From contig NZ_JAEKEZ010000015.1 of the NCBI RefSeq assembly GCF_016650815.1, positions 62,001 through 126,000 of the forward strand: a stretch of 64,000 bases of DNA. Direction: 5' to 3'. Each line of letters starts with the position of its first letter. Position 1 is the first letter of the stretch. The position numbers and the translations under genes were made by a program. This document shows positions 43,041-52,031 of the stretch, one piece after another. This DNA is from Pseudomonas sp. TH31 (GTDB taxonomy: Bacteria; Pseudomonadota; Gammaproteobacteria; Pseudomonadales; Pseudomonadaceae). The notes beneath the pieces were generated by a model. The model did not search any database. It was not told the DNA's origin and saw nothing but the letters and a program-made list of their open reading frames with translations.

Positions 43041-43846
43041 GTGAATCGTCCTTTTTAGTTAAACATTAAATTGAAAGGCTCATCTGAGCAATTCAGGTAC
43101 CGGTTACAAATAACTCAATTTCGGCCAACGGAATATGCGCGCCCATGTACCGGGATACCGCGAATACTCAAACTACGCGAAATCACAACTATAATTGCAG
43201 GCACGGAGTGTTACCTATCTTCGTGCGCACCCCCTCTAACTTCGGTGACCGTTGGAATATTGGGAGCTTGCCAATGCATTCTGGAGTGCTCTTCACATCG
43301 CAGGATGCACATAACAAATTGAAGCACAGGAGCAACTGCGCGATGTCAAAAATCCAACATAAAGCCCAAGCTGTATACGAACAACGATACGGCAGCCAAG
43401 CATGCGCGCCCAACCGGGCTTGCGTCTTTACCAAATCCTCCTGACCTATAGATACCCACCCTCCTCTCACAGTATGCAAAAACGGACTGTCCAAACCAAA
43501 GCTGAATCATTAGCACACTGACAAATGGTTTCTAATCGCCAAAGAAGCGCAACAAATAATTAACTAGAGACACAACCCTCAATGCACAACTCACCAATAT
43601 TTTAGGCGTGCCAGCCTTTAAACAACCCGATAAAACGGACGCAAGTTCTGAGCCATTAGACAATATACCAACTTCCCACCTACAGCAAATACCGAACCAC
43701 CGCCCATCACAGTACCAACATCACTGATCATTTTCGCGCCAGCAGCCCTAACTCATGCCTTCCCGTGATATGCCGAAGCAGTTTTTGACTGATTTTGCCA
43801 GCCATCTCTGGAACGTTTTTAGGTGCAAGAATGCCTTTTGCACTAA
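43041..43846. other. AT-rich stretch without a supported gene; possible orphan toxin debris
   Basis: About 800 bases clearly richer in A/T than the flanks. A minus-strand frame running through the end of the next gene (about 43860-43728) reads KGILAPKNVPEMAGK, then ISQKLLRHITGRHELGLLARK and stops; it looks like the C-terminal piece of a polymorphic toxin, as orphan modules do behind immunity genes. A 33-codon plus-strand frame at 43342-43443 is not supported. I see no RNA gene. Confidence 0.4.
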
Positions 43847-44278
43847 CTAAACTTCTATTTTATACAGAGAAATCTCGCCATCCAAATATTCCATCATCCC
43901 CTCTACAACCGACAGACACTCATCAGACTCAATAACACTAAGACCCCTACCACCAAAATCCAAATACACTCCAACACAGCCATCGTCGACACTCTTAACT
44001 CTGTACTCATACACAGCCAAAATCTCTAATCCTAAAAAACCATCTAGACCATTTAGCGACTTAATCGGGTACGCAAAATCATCACTTATCTCAGACAACT
44101 TCAGCAAGCCCGGCTCTGAATCTAGCACTGTAAATCTTGATGCGCCATCGCTAACCGTTAGCGATACCCATCCGGCGATAGACATTCTAAAAAACAACAC
44201 CAAAAATTCACAAACCAAATCTCCATTCATAAAAAACGAACGAAATCTGATATCACGTAAAAAATCATTACTCAGCAT
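43847..44278 (-). CDS. Hypothetical protein, candidate immunity protein
   Basis: A 143-residue acidic protein rich in phenylalanine and aspartate (MLSNDFLRDIRFRSFF...), with no domain I recognise. It starts 18 bases after the end of the exoprotein fragment, on the same strand, and is AT-rich, exactly where contact-dependent-inhibition loci place the immunity gene. GGAGG lies ten bases before the ATG. The function is inferred from position only. Confidence 0.6.
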   Translation of the reverse strand: MLSNDFLRDIRFRSFFMNGDLVCEFLVLFFRMSIAGWVSLTVSDGASRFTVLDSEPGLLKLSEISDDFAYPIKSLNGLDGFLGLEILAVYEYRVKSVDDGCVGVYLDFGGRGLSVIESDECLSVVEGMMEYLDGEISLYKIEV

Positions 44279-44296
44279 GGACTCTCATCCTCCACA

Positions 44297-46566
44297 TTAA
44301 AACTTCGATGACTTCTGTGGAATCAATGTATCAAACTCATACTTCCCATCAGGCAATACTCTTAAGCTCACGGTACTATTAGTCTTGGAGCTGTACACGT
44401 GAATGAGATCGTAATTACCTCGAACTGTTGAGCTCGGGATTACTGGGCTCACAGATGTAGCGTTCTCTAAAGTTTCTTTAACCGTTACCTTAGCCTGCTC
44501 TACACCAGTCCTGCTTGCTTCATAGGGTAAGCGACCCTCACCAATTTTTGCTCCCAGCTTTTTATTGAGGTTAGTCGATTGTGATGCAAAGAAGTCATTT
44601 ACCTCTCCAAATCCTAGAACCTTCTGAATGCCTTTTGCACCTTCAGATCCTTTGGAAAACCAAGAACCGGCCTTTCCCAGTGCAGATGCCAACCCTAAGC
44701 CTGAGAGTTCTCCGGCCATGAATTCGCCCCACGCCTTGACGAACTCGTTCGCTGGCTGGACGCCCTCAAACCCTTGACCTTGCGCGAGTGCCCGTGCGAC
44801 CTGATCAACCTCTTCAGCTGAAGCCCCTTGGTTTTGCATGTACTCCACAAGGGTCGTGGCCGCTTGCCCATATTCGGTTAAACCCGGAGGCAGGTGATCG
44901 CCGAAATTATACTGGGTACCGTTCTGCGCCACCCAGGCCCCGGTTTTCAGGCTGTCACCGTCCGCATTATTTTGTGTGGACGCGGCAAGCAATCCGACCA
45001 GCTGCGAGCTCATGCTCAGTAGATTCGGATTGCCTTGCACCAGTTTATTGAGTTCTGTTACCACAGCCTCATTAGCCCCGGCTGCCAGCGCGCCAGTCTT
45101 GAAGTCACCGCCGCTGACCTGGGCCAGCAGACCACCCACCATGGCGTGAACCATGACCTTTTGCAGACTGCCATCGGCCCACGGGGTGTAATCACCCACC
45201 GCATGAAAGCTGGCCGCCGCCAAGGTGTTAAACAACGTGCTCTGCAAAGCGCTGCCCAGATCACCGCCCTGCCCCATGATCTTGTTCAGCGCCACCGAGG
45301 TACCGTTTTGCAGGCCCTGATTGGCGGCGAATTGACCGATACCCTTCCACGTATTCAGGCTGGTGGTGACCTTGCCGGTGAAGGGGTCAGTAGCGGTGCT
45401 GGTCCAGTCATCGAAGTAGCCAGCGGTCAGGCCCGCGGTGGCGCCGGAGACGACGTAGCCTTTCAGTGCATTGCTGGAGGTGACATCTTTTATGACGGCG
45501 CCAAGATTGCCCTTATTGTTGATCGTACTCACTGCCGCGCCGCTGGCAGCCGAGGTCAACATCGCGGTCGCCATGACGTTGCCCCAGCCAGCCGCCGTGG
45601 TGGTTCCCGCGATTGTTGCCGAGGCCGCCATGGCGGTTCCGGAACCGGCGGTTGCGCCGGCAGCAGTGCCCACTGCGGCACTTGCGGCGCCGGCAGTTAA
45701 CGCGGTCACAATGATGATGATCGCCAGCATCGCCCCCTGGCCGAGGCCCGAGTGGCTGTACTTGAAGCTGTCGTGGGCTTCCTGGACCTTGTGCCAATCC
45801 ACATCCCCACGCTGATCGGCATCTTTGAGCCAAGCCAGGTTCGGATCAGCCTGCACCATCGCCTCAATGGTCTCGCCCACCGATTTCTGGTCGATGGCCT
45901 TGAGGTCGATGTTCAACCCGTTCGCGGCATTGATCGCCATCTGCCCCTGGGCCACCAACTGGCTCTGGCGCAGCGTTTCATCGGTGTTGCCTTTACCCGA
46001 GGCGGAGTTCCAGGCCAGGTCGCCCTTGCTCTTTTCGTGGCTCTCCTGGTGCAGGTCCTTGACGGCTTCGAAGGTGATGCTGCCGCCACTTTGCAGGGTC
46101 AGGTCGTTGCCGCCGTCGAGCTTGGCGCCCTGGTACAGTTGGTCTCCACCGCTGACCAGCGTCAGGTCGCCACCGGTGTTGATTTGGCTGCCGATATTCT
46201 TGATGTCGGTGACTTCGTCACGCCGGGTTTCCTTGCTGCCCCAACCGCCCTTTTTCTCCTTGTCGTACAGCGAGTAGTCGCTGTCTTGGGCGGCGAGCAG
46301 TTGCAGGTTGCCGCCGGCGACCAGGTAGGCTTCCTGGCCGGCGGTGACGGTGCTGGCGATCAGTGTCAGGTCCTGGCCGGCGCCGAGGCTGACGTTGCCG
46401 CCGGCGTTGAGGCTGGTGCCGACCTGGCTGACGTGGTCTTCCTGGGCTTCATGACGTTGGCCAGCAGGAACGCGATTGCGCGCCTGGGCACACCGCAAAA
46501 CGGCTGACGGTTCAACAGTGCGGCAGAAGGTTGGCGAACCGGGAAGGCAAACTGACGGGCGTCCAT
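44297..46566 (-). pseudogene. Two-partner-secretion exoprotein (TpsA/CdiA-like), internally deleted
   Basis: The ATG at 46566 begins a normal TpsA leader, MDARQFAFPVRQPSA...AIAFLLANVM. At about 46455 it runs straight into late hemagglutinin-repeat sequence in another frame (HEAQEDHVSQVGTSLNAGGN), which stays open to 44297 for about 700 residues. The secretion (TPS) domain and most of the repeats, normally thousands of bases, are missing. The remaining part has repeats, a hydrophobic Ala/Gly stretch, a DUF637-like region (TAGLTAGYFDDWTS), a GAWVAQNGTQYN motif near the usual VENN position, and a unique C-terminus that should be the toxin (DLIHVYSSKTNSTVSLRVLP). It follows an intact TpsB gene by 39 bases. 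Confidence 0.75.
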
Positions 46567-46605
46567 GTCAAAACTCTCTAAAATGCGGCCGGTAGCCGTC
46601 GATGG

Positions 46606-48375
46606 CTACAGGAAGAAACTCAGGCTGAAATAGATCGGGGCTTCGCGCTCAGCCAGCGCATCCGGGCGCTCGAGCGAGTGGGCGAAGGTCACGCTGGTGG
46701 CCAGGCAGGTACCTCTGGCGAAGAGTTCGACGGCGCTGCTGGAGACACGCCCATGCTGATCGCCGTTGTAGCGATCGCTACGGATGACCCCAAGGTCGTA
46801 ACCCAGGCTGGCGCCGTACTCGGCCAACGCCGGGCGCAACCAGGGCCAAATCACCGGGCGGCTCCAGCGCAGGTCATTGCGCCAGTAAGCGCCGCTGTCA
46901 CCGGACAGCGACTGGTCCTTGAAACCGCGCACCGACCCCAGACCACCCAGGCTCATGCGCTGCGAACTGAACAGCACGTCTTCGCTGCGCTGACCGGTGG
47001 CCAGGCTGCTCAAGCTCAAGGACTCGCCCCACAGGCTGAACGGCTGCAGATAGCTCAGTGTCGCGGTGTACTTGCGATATCGGGCCGTGGGTTGGCCAGG
47101 GCCGGGCCCATGCTCGCCCTGGGCATCGAACGCGCCGATGCCGTTTTGCACACCAAGATCAAGGTTGACGAAGACGTTACCGATACGTCGGCCGTGGTTG
47201 AAACCCAACTGCGCTTCGCTGATCCGGTTGCTGCTCTGCTGCAGCTTGCTGTCGTTAATGAAGTTGTTGGTGCGCAGGTGCGACAGGCCGGCATTGAGCG
47301 AGGTCTTGCTCAGCGCATCGCGATGAATCACTCGCTCGGCGCGCAGTTGATGGTTCTGGCTATCGCCGGTCTGCTTGAAATCAAAACCGTTGCCCTGAGC
47401 CTGTGAACGGTATTCGCTCTGGCTGTAGCTGTAGGTGAAATTCCACCAGCCCCACGGCAGGTTGTAGTTGGCAAACACATTGTTGGCGCTGCGATGGTGA
47501 TCGCTGACGGCATCGAGACCGCCGCGCAGCAGCAACTGATCGGCCAGGCCCAAGGGGCTGTCCCAGTCCAGTGACGCGCCCCACTGTTGCTCGCCGGTGC
47601 TTTTCTGGCCGTCATTGCTGCGGCTCAACGAAGCACGCCAGGGTTTGTTCAGGGTATTTTTTACCACCACGTCACTGCCACCCAATGTTTGCCCGGGTGT
47701 CAGTTCCATCTGCGCCTGGTTGGACGGCAGGCGATTGAGTTGATCGACCATCTGTTCGACCTCGCGCAGGTTCAGCAACTGCCCTTCACGCCCCGGGAAA
47801 CTCATGGCCACCTCCCGCGCCGACAGCCCGCTGTCGGGTACGACTTGAAGCTGTTCCAGGCGCCCCTCCACCACCAGCACCGACAACTGCCCGCCGGACA
47901 GGTCCTGCTGCGGCAAGTAGGCACGGCTGGTGACCAGGCCTTTGTCGATATAACGGTGGGTAATGACGTTGAGCAGTTCATCAAGCTGGGTGATGCCCAC
48001 GCACTGGCCCACATACGGCTTGAGCAAAGACTCACGCTCGCTCGTGGGCAAATGCTCGGCACCTTTGATGTCGATGCCCTTGACGGGGAAGCAGCGCGTA
48101 TCGGTGGGCGCCGTCGGCAGCGCAGGCTCGACGGGCTTGCCCGGCAACTCCTTGAGTTCATCAAGGCGCCGACGCTGCTCTTGCAGCAGACGATTCTGGC
48201 GCTCGCGGATCAGGTCGGTTTCACCCGGGAGGGTGCGGCCCACACACTGATTTGAACACTGAGGCCCAACAGCGAAAGGCACAAACACATACGCGGCCAT
48301 TTGAACGAGAAAGGCATGTTCGATCCATCGGGATGGTGATAATAAAACCGGTACGGGCTGTTCGGAAAAAGACAT
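46606..48375 (-). CDS. TpsB outer-membrane transporter (ShlB/FhaC/HecB family)
   Basis: The outer-membrane partner that secretes TpsA proteins. An N-terminal helix rich in Arg/Gln/Leu (RERQNRLLQEQRRRLDEL) is followed by POTRA domains (CFPVKGIDIKGAEHLP; SRAYLPQQDLSGGQLSVLVVEG) and a 16-strand barrel with the conserved VRGF motif and a C-terminal aromatic strand ending FSLSFFL. The 589 residues are full length and the frame is intact, although its cargo gene is deleted. The hydrophobic N-terminal stretch should be a signal peptide. Confidence 0.93.
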   Translation of the reverse strand: MSFSEQPVPVLLSPSRWIEHAFLVQMAAYVFVPFAVGPQCSNQCVGRTLPGETDLIRERQNRLLQEQRRRLDELKELPGKPVEPALPTAPTDTRCFPVKGIDIKGAEHLPTSERESLLKPYVGQCVGITQLDELLNVITHRYIDKGLVTSRAYLPQQDLSGGQLSVLVVEGRLEQLQVVPDSGLSAREVAMSFPGREGQLLNLREVEQMVDQLNRLPSNQAQMELTPGQTLGGSDVVVKNTLNKPWRASLSRSNDGQKSTGEQQWGASLDWDSPLGLADQLLLRGGLDAVSDHHRSANNVFANYNLPWGWWNFTYSYSQSEYRSQAQGNGFDFKQTGDSQNHQLRAERVIHRDALSKTSLNAGLSHLRTNNFINDSKLQQSSNRISEAQLGFNHGRRIGNVFVNLDLGVQNGIGAFDAQGEHGPGPGQPTARYRKYTATLSYLQPFSLWGESLSLSSLATGQRSEDVLFSSQRMSLGGLGSVRGFKDQSLSGDSGAYWRNDLRWSRPVIWPWLRPALAEYGASLGYDLGVIRSDRYNGDQHGRVSSSAVELFARGTCLATSVTFAHSLERPDALAEREAPIYFSLSFFL

Positions 48376-48876
48376 CGCGCGCCTGAGGCTGGCGATCCAG
48401 TGCCAGTGTTCGGTTAGGCTGCAAGGATGGCCGCCAGTATTGAATGTTGCTGGAGCAATAGATTCAGGACGATCCCGAAACTAACTAAGGCGTTTTTCTG
48501 ATTGAGTATTCGCCATTGAATTCATCCACATCAAAAACAGCGCGTTAATAGCTGCACCCTTTAAAAACAGGGGAGAAAAAATAGCATTTACATTACCGTC
48601 CGGCACCCTGAAAAAAATGCCCGGAGAGAACAACAAGAATAGCCCTACAACAACCACTCACAATTCTTACAAAATACACCTACACGCCATCCAACCATCA
48701 CATAGGCATGCGTATTTTCTGCCATTATGTGCATTAATCGGATAACACTGCACAACCCGGCGCACGGGCTAGATGAACTGACAGCCAACCTGAACCAGTC
48801 GATAAATAGTTCGTTTTTTGCCAGCCCGATGATTTAATAAAATCTTCTGACCAACAACTCAACCACGGACCAGATA
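48376..48876. other. AT-rich intergenic stretch upstream of tpsB and the NEL gene
   Basis: About 500 bases with lower GC than the core genes, holding the divergent promoters of tpsB and the NEL gene. I looked for a hrp box (GGAACC-N15/16-CCAC) before the NEL gene and did not find one. A TTTAATAAAAT run at about 48832-48842 could serve as a -10 region. Confidence 0.5.
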
Positions 48877-50553
48877 ATGATGTTGCCGATTAACAGCCGC
48901 CCTCATCCGGGTTTTACTTCAAGGCCCGACACGCTGGCAGTCGAAGGTATCGATGCTGCCCAATCGAGTCATCACTGCGCCCCGGATACCCTCAAGGGCA
49001 CCGACTACTTCCATAAGCGCTGGGCCGAATGGCAAAACAACACGACCGAGGGTATCGGCGAACTCAGAGATGTCGCCGTGGCGCAATTGAAGTATTGCCT
49101 GGAGCGGCAAGCGGTTGATCTTCAATTGAGCAGCCTGAATTTAAGTACCCTTCCTGAGTTACCCTTGTGCATCAAGCATCTGTTTATTGAAGATAATCAA
49201 CTGCGCGAACTTCCTGCGCTACCCGAACCCTTGCTAACACTTAAGATGTCGAACAATCGGCTTTCCGCCTTGCCTGATTTACCGCCATCTCTTGAAACGC
49301 TGGATGCTCACGACAACCATATAAGAGTACTACCTGAATTACCCGACACCTTGAACTGTCTCGAGGTGTGGAACAACCGCCTGCAGCAATTGCCACGACT
49401 GCCGCAACAACTTAAGCACCTGATGGCCTATGACAATGCACTACGGCGACTCCCAGGCATATTACCCACAGCGTTGACGAACTTAAAAGTCAACAATAAT
49501 CAACTGACCCACTTGCCAGAGTCCATCACACATCTGCCTGACCATGCGTTGATCGATGTGAGCGATAATCCGCTTTCAGATCGGACCTTACAGTCACTGC
49601 AGAATCTCAATAACGCCCCCCGGTACCATGGCCCGCGAATTCACTTCTCGATGCCGCGATGGTCCCCCGCAAACGCCCCCAAGCTTCCTCTGCATGAAGC
49701 GGTTGCCGGGTGGTATTCGCCTGAGCACCATGAGTTACAGGCAGATCGCTGGTTCGTGATATCGACCGAGGACAATGCCGAGGCGTTCAGCGTTTTTGTC
49801 AGTGAGCTGGCAGACACCGCCAGCGGCAAAAACAATCGGGCGTTTCAGCAAGAGGTTGCTCAAAGGCTCACCGTCCTATCTGTTTCACCGTCACTGCGAC
49901 AATCGTCATTTGCCGTCGCCCAGCGCGCCAGGACAAGCGGCGAGAACAGCCTCGCGCACACTTACAACGCCATGCAAAACGCCGCGTTGACCCATGATGT
50001 CAAAAGCGCAAAATATGACAACGCACTGCCGGAGCTGGTCTACGCGGGGCGCGAAATGTTTCGCAGGGAACTGCTTGAACAGGTTGCCCAAGATAAAGCA
50101 GACACTTTGCACCTTGGCGATGAATTTGAGGTTTACCTGGCGCTCCAGAGCCTGCTGCACGACGCGCTGGAATTAAGATCGGGCACCATGCACCTGCCTG
50201 ACCTCGAGGTCTCCCCTGTCACGCAGCATGAGTTGGACGTCGCCGAGATGAAGGTCAAGACGGCAGAAAACCATCAATTCATCGACTGGTTGGCACAGTG
50301 GGCACCCTGCCACAGCGTGCTGCAACGTCTCGAACCTGAAGCTTATGGTCGCGCCACCCGGGCACGGCATGAAGCGATCGAAGGGACTTTCGGGGTACGG
50401 GTCGAGGCCCAGGCAATAGCCCAGGGACTCGACGATGAGCTTGATGCCCGGGCCGAGATCGGTAGAACGGTCATGGAGGCGCTGCCGGTTGTCACGCAGC
50501 TCCTGAACGACAGGCAGCTGGGGTTCCTGCTTGACCCACGATGGCCGCTCTGA
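48877..50553 (+). CDS. LRR-NEL (IpaH/SspH-like) effector protein, catalytic cysteine absent
   Basis: Residues about 85-235 are seven or eight IpaH-type leucine-rich repeats of about 20 residues (LPxLPxxLxxLxxxNNxLxxLP). From about 260 to the end lies a NEL (novel E3 ligase) domain recognisable by KYDNALPELVYAGREMFRRE, DEFEVYLALQSLL, VKTAENHQFIDWLAQW. Aligned to IpaH/SspH proteins, the catalytic CxD site (C-E-D-R-V) reads G-E-N-S-L here: Gly355 (GGC, 49939-49941) and Asn357. Five cysteines exist elsewhere, none in that position. NEL proteins are secreted into host cells as ubiquitin ligases; this one should be inactive or act by binding. About 60 residues precede the repeats and could carry a secretion signal. 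Confidence 0.88.
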   Translation: MMLPINSRPHPGFTSRPDTLAVEGIDAAQSSHHCAPDTLKGTDYFHKRWAEWQNNTTEGIGELRDVAVAQLKYCLERQAVDLQLSSLNLSTLPELPLCIKHLFIEDNQLRELPALPEPLLTLKMSNNRLSALPDLPPSLETLDAHDNHIRVLPELPDTLNCLEVWNNRLQQLPRLPQQLKHLMAYDNALRRLPGILPTALTNLKVNNNQLTHLPESITHLPDHALIDVSDNPLSDRTLQSLQNLNNAPRYHGPRIHFSMPRWSPANAPKLPLHEAVAGWYSPEHHELQADRWFVISTEDNAEAFSVFVSELADTASGKNNRAFQQEVAQRLTVLSVSPSLRQSSFAVAQRARTSGENSLAHTYNAMQNAALTHDVKSAKYDNALPELVYAGREMFRRELLEQVAQDKADTLHLGDEFEVYLALQSLLHDALELRSGTMHLPDLEVSPVTQHELDVAEMKVKTAENHQFIDWLAQWAPCHSVLQRLEPEAYGRATRARHEAIEGTFGVRVEAQAIAQGLDDELDARAEIGRTVMEALPVVTQLLNDRQLGFLLDPRWPL

Positions 50554-50554
50554 T

Positions 50555-50588
50555 CCCCCAAGACCAAGGGTAATGCCACCCTTGGGGG
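50555..50588 (+). terminator. Hairpin after the NEL gene, weak terminator
   Basis: CCCCCAAG (50555-50562) pairs with CTTGGGGG (50581-50588) just past the stop, but no T-run follows. The remaining gap to 50807 has no supported gene. Confidence 0.4.
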
Positions 50589-50807
50589 CGCTGCGAAGCC
50601 TGCGTCTGACTCCGCCAGGCTGCGGGCCGTATCCGAGCCGAGTATGCCGGCAAACGTCAGTAGAGCCGCCGCGATTGACTGACTGGAAGCTGGCGTTTCC
50701 CGAAAAACCGCTTTATGGCGCTCAGCAATAGTCCGTTCCAGGCGTTTTATGACAGCATTATTTGATATCAGTACCGATATTACGGCCTTGAGCCTTTTTC
50801 CCTCAGG

Positions 50808-52028
50808 GTGTCAGTCGTGCCAATTACCCCCACGCCCTCCTCCACTGCATCACACGCTCGGCCAGGAACTGGACTCGTTACCGATATGAAAACGGACGCT
50901 GCACGTAGCGCCAACCCAGCCAACGATGCCCATGCGATATCCTCGCCTGCACTGCTCGATCCCTGCCAACACGTGATGCATGAACTATTCAACTCAATCA
51001 GTGCATTAAAGCTGTGTCCCGGCAACCGCTCCGACTGGTCTGCCGTATCTGATGGAAGTATCCATGCGGTCCGCGATCATTTAAATATCCTCACCCGAGT
51101 ACTGCTTGATCCACCCCTGCCGACACTCTCTTCGGTGGGCCATTATCAACGTCACGCCGCCCGTTTCACCGCGCATTACTATGCCAGGCATCCAGGACAG
51201 GAAGCGTTCTGCCACGAACATGCTGAACTGGTCCTCGATGGATTGTCGCGACACGGGCTTGGCGAGCAAGCGTTGTTGTTGAGAATTCAGGATAAAAGCA
51301 AACCGGGCCGCACTCATGTACTGGTCATCTATGCCGATGTCCCCGCCGTCGATGCACCTGAATTGTTGAAGCCATTCGTTGAACCCCGTCGCAAAGCACC
51401 CTTGACGATCAGCCAACCCGGCATGGATCTCGATACTTTTGTCTACTACCTCACCAAACACGCCCAAAAAGTGCGCCTGCTTGATGCTTGGGGCACGGTT
51501 AAATCGCTGGATTTCGCGGCGCAAAGTTCGCCATCCGAGGTCAAGGCAACGCTGTATCCAATGATCCGCGAGGGTTTAGGGTGGGATCCTTCAACCTTGG
51601 TGGAGAGCAAGAACATTCATATACAGAGCGCACGCCAGGAGTGGCCGTTCCAGCCAACGCCAAAGGCCATTAAAAACCTGCGCACCGATATCCGCCAATG
51701 GGCGAGTGCAGGGTATCCGGCACCTCAGGTATTTGAGGCGCTCGCTAATGAATTAAGCACCTTCAAAGATCTCCAGGGTAAAGATTACCTCGCGCTGGCA
51801 GGGCATTTGACAAAGGCCTGCAAGGACGCCGGCATCATCGATTGCGCTGAAATCTGGATCAATGCCCAGGAGGGAAGCCTTCATGTTTCGGAACAGGGCG
51901 CGACCGGTCGCGGAACATCCATACCTTTATCGGATAGCCATCGCCCCATAGAAGAATCTCCCGCAGGGGAGTGCGTTCCAGATGTGCAAGCGAGCCTGCT
52001 CGCGAAGACGCCCAGAGCGCCGTCGTGA
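50808..52028 (+). CDS. Hypothetical protein with possible Cys-His-Asp catalytic triad, effector-like
   Basis: I do not recognise a named family. The first 50 residues are rich in Ser, Thr, Pro and Ala (MSVVPITPTPSSTASHARPG), as in many type III signals. The middle shows Cys135 at the start of a helix (AFCHEHAELVLDGL), His170 opening a strand (RTHVLVIYAD) and Asp226 in LLDAWGT, an order and spacing like papain-fold peptidases, deamidases or transglutaminases. Start GTG 50808 is uncertain; ATG 50886 is in frame. The last 14 residues (VQASLLAKTPRAPS) are coded by a REP arm, so the original C-terminus may have differed. It follows the NEL gene on the same strand. Confidence 0.6.
   Translation: MSVVPITPTPSSTASHARPGTGLVTDMKTDAARSANPANDAHAISSPALLDPCQHVMHELFNSISALKLCPGNRSDWSAVSDGSIHAVRDHLNILTRVLLDPPLPTLSSVGHYQRHAARFTAHYYARHPGQEAFCHEHAELVLDGLSRHGLGEQALLLRIQDKSKPGRTHVLVIYADVPAVDAPELLKPFVEPRRKAPLTISQPGMDLDTFVYYLTKHAQKVRLLDAWGTVKSLDFAAQSSPSEVKATLYPMIREGLGWDPSTLVESKNIHIQSARQEWPFQPTPKAIKNLRTDIRQWASAGYPAPQVFEALANELSTFKDLQGKDYLALAGHLTKACKDAGIIDCAEIWINAQEGSLHVSEQGATGRGTSIPLSDSHRPIEESPAGECVPDVQASLLAKTPRAPS
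51987..52008 (+). repeat. REP arm inside a coding end
   Basis: CAAGCGAGCCTGCTCGCGAAG is the common REP arm. It lies within the last codons of the preceding frame and just before the stop of the convergent hydrolase gene. Confidence 0.75.
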
Positions 52029-52031
52029 AAC

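Noticed and set aside
43342..43443. 33-codon plus-strand frame (MSKIQHKAQ...)
   Set aside because: Too short to support without homology data; no clear ribosome site. Left unannotated.
48700..48876. hrp box before the NEL gene
   Set aside because: No GGAACC-N15/16-CCAC arrangement; GAACC at about 48790 and CCAC near 48863 are far outside the required spacing.
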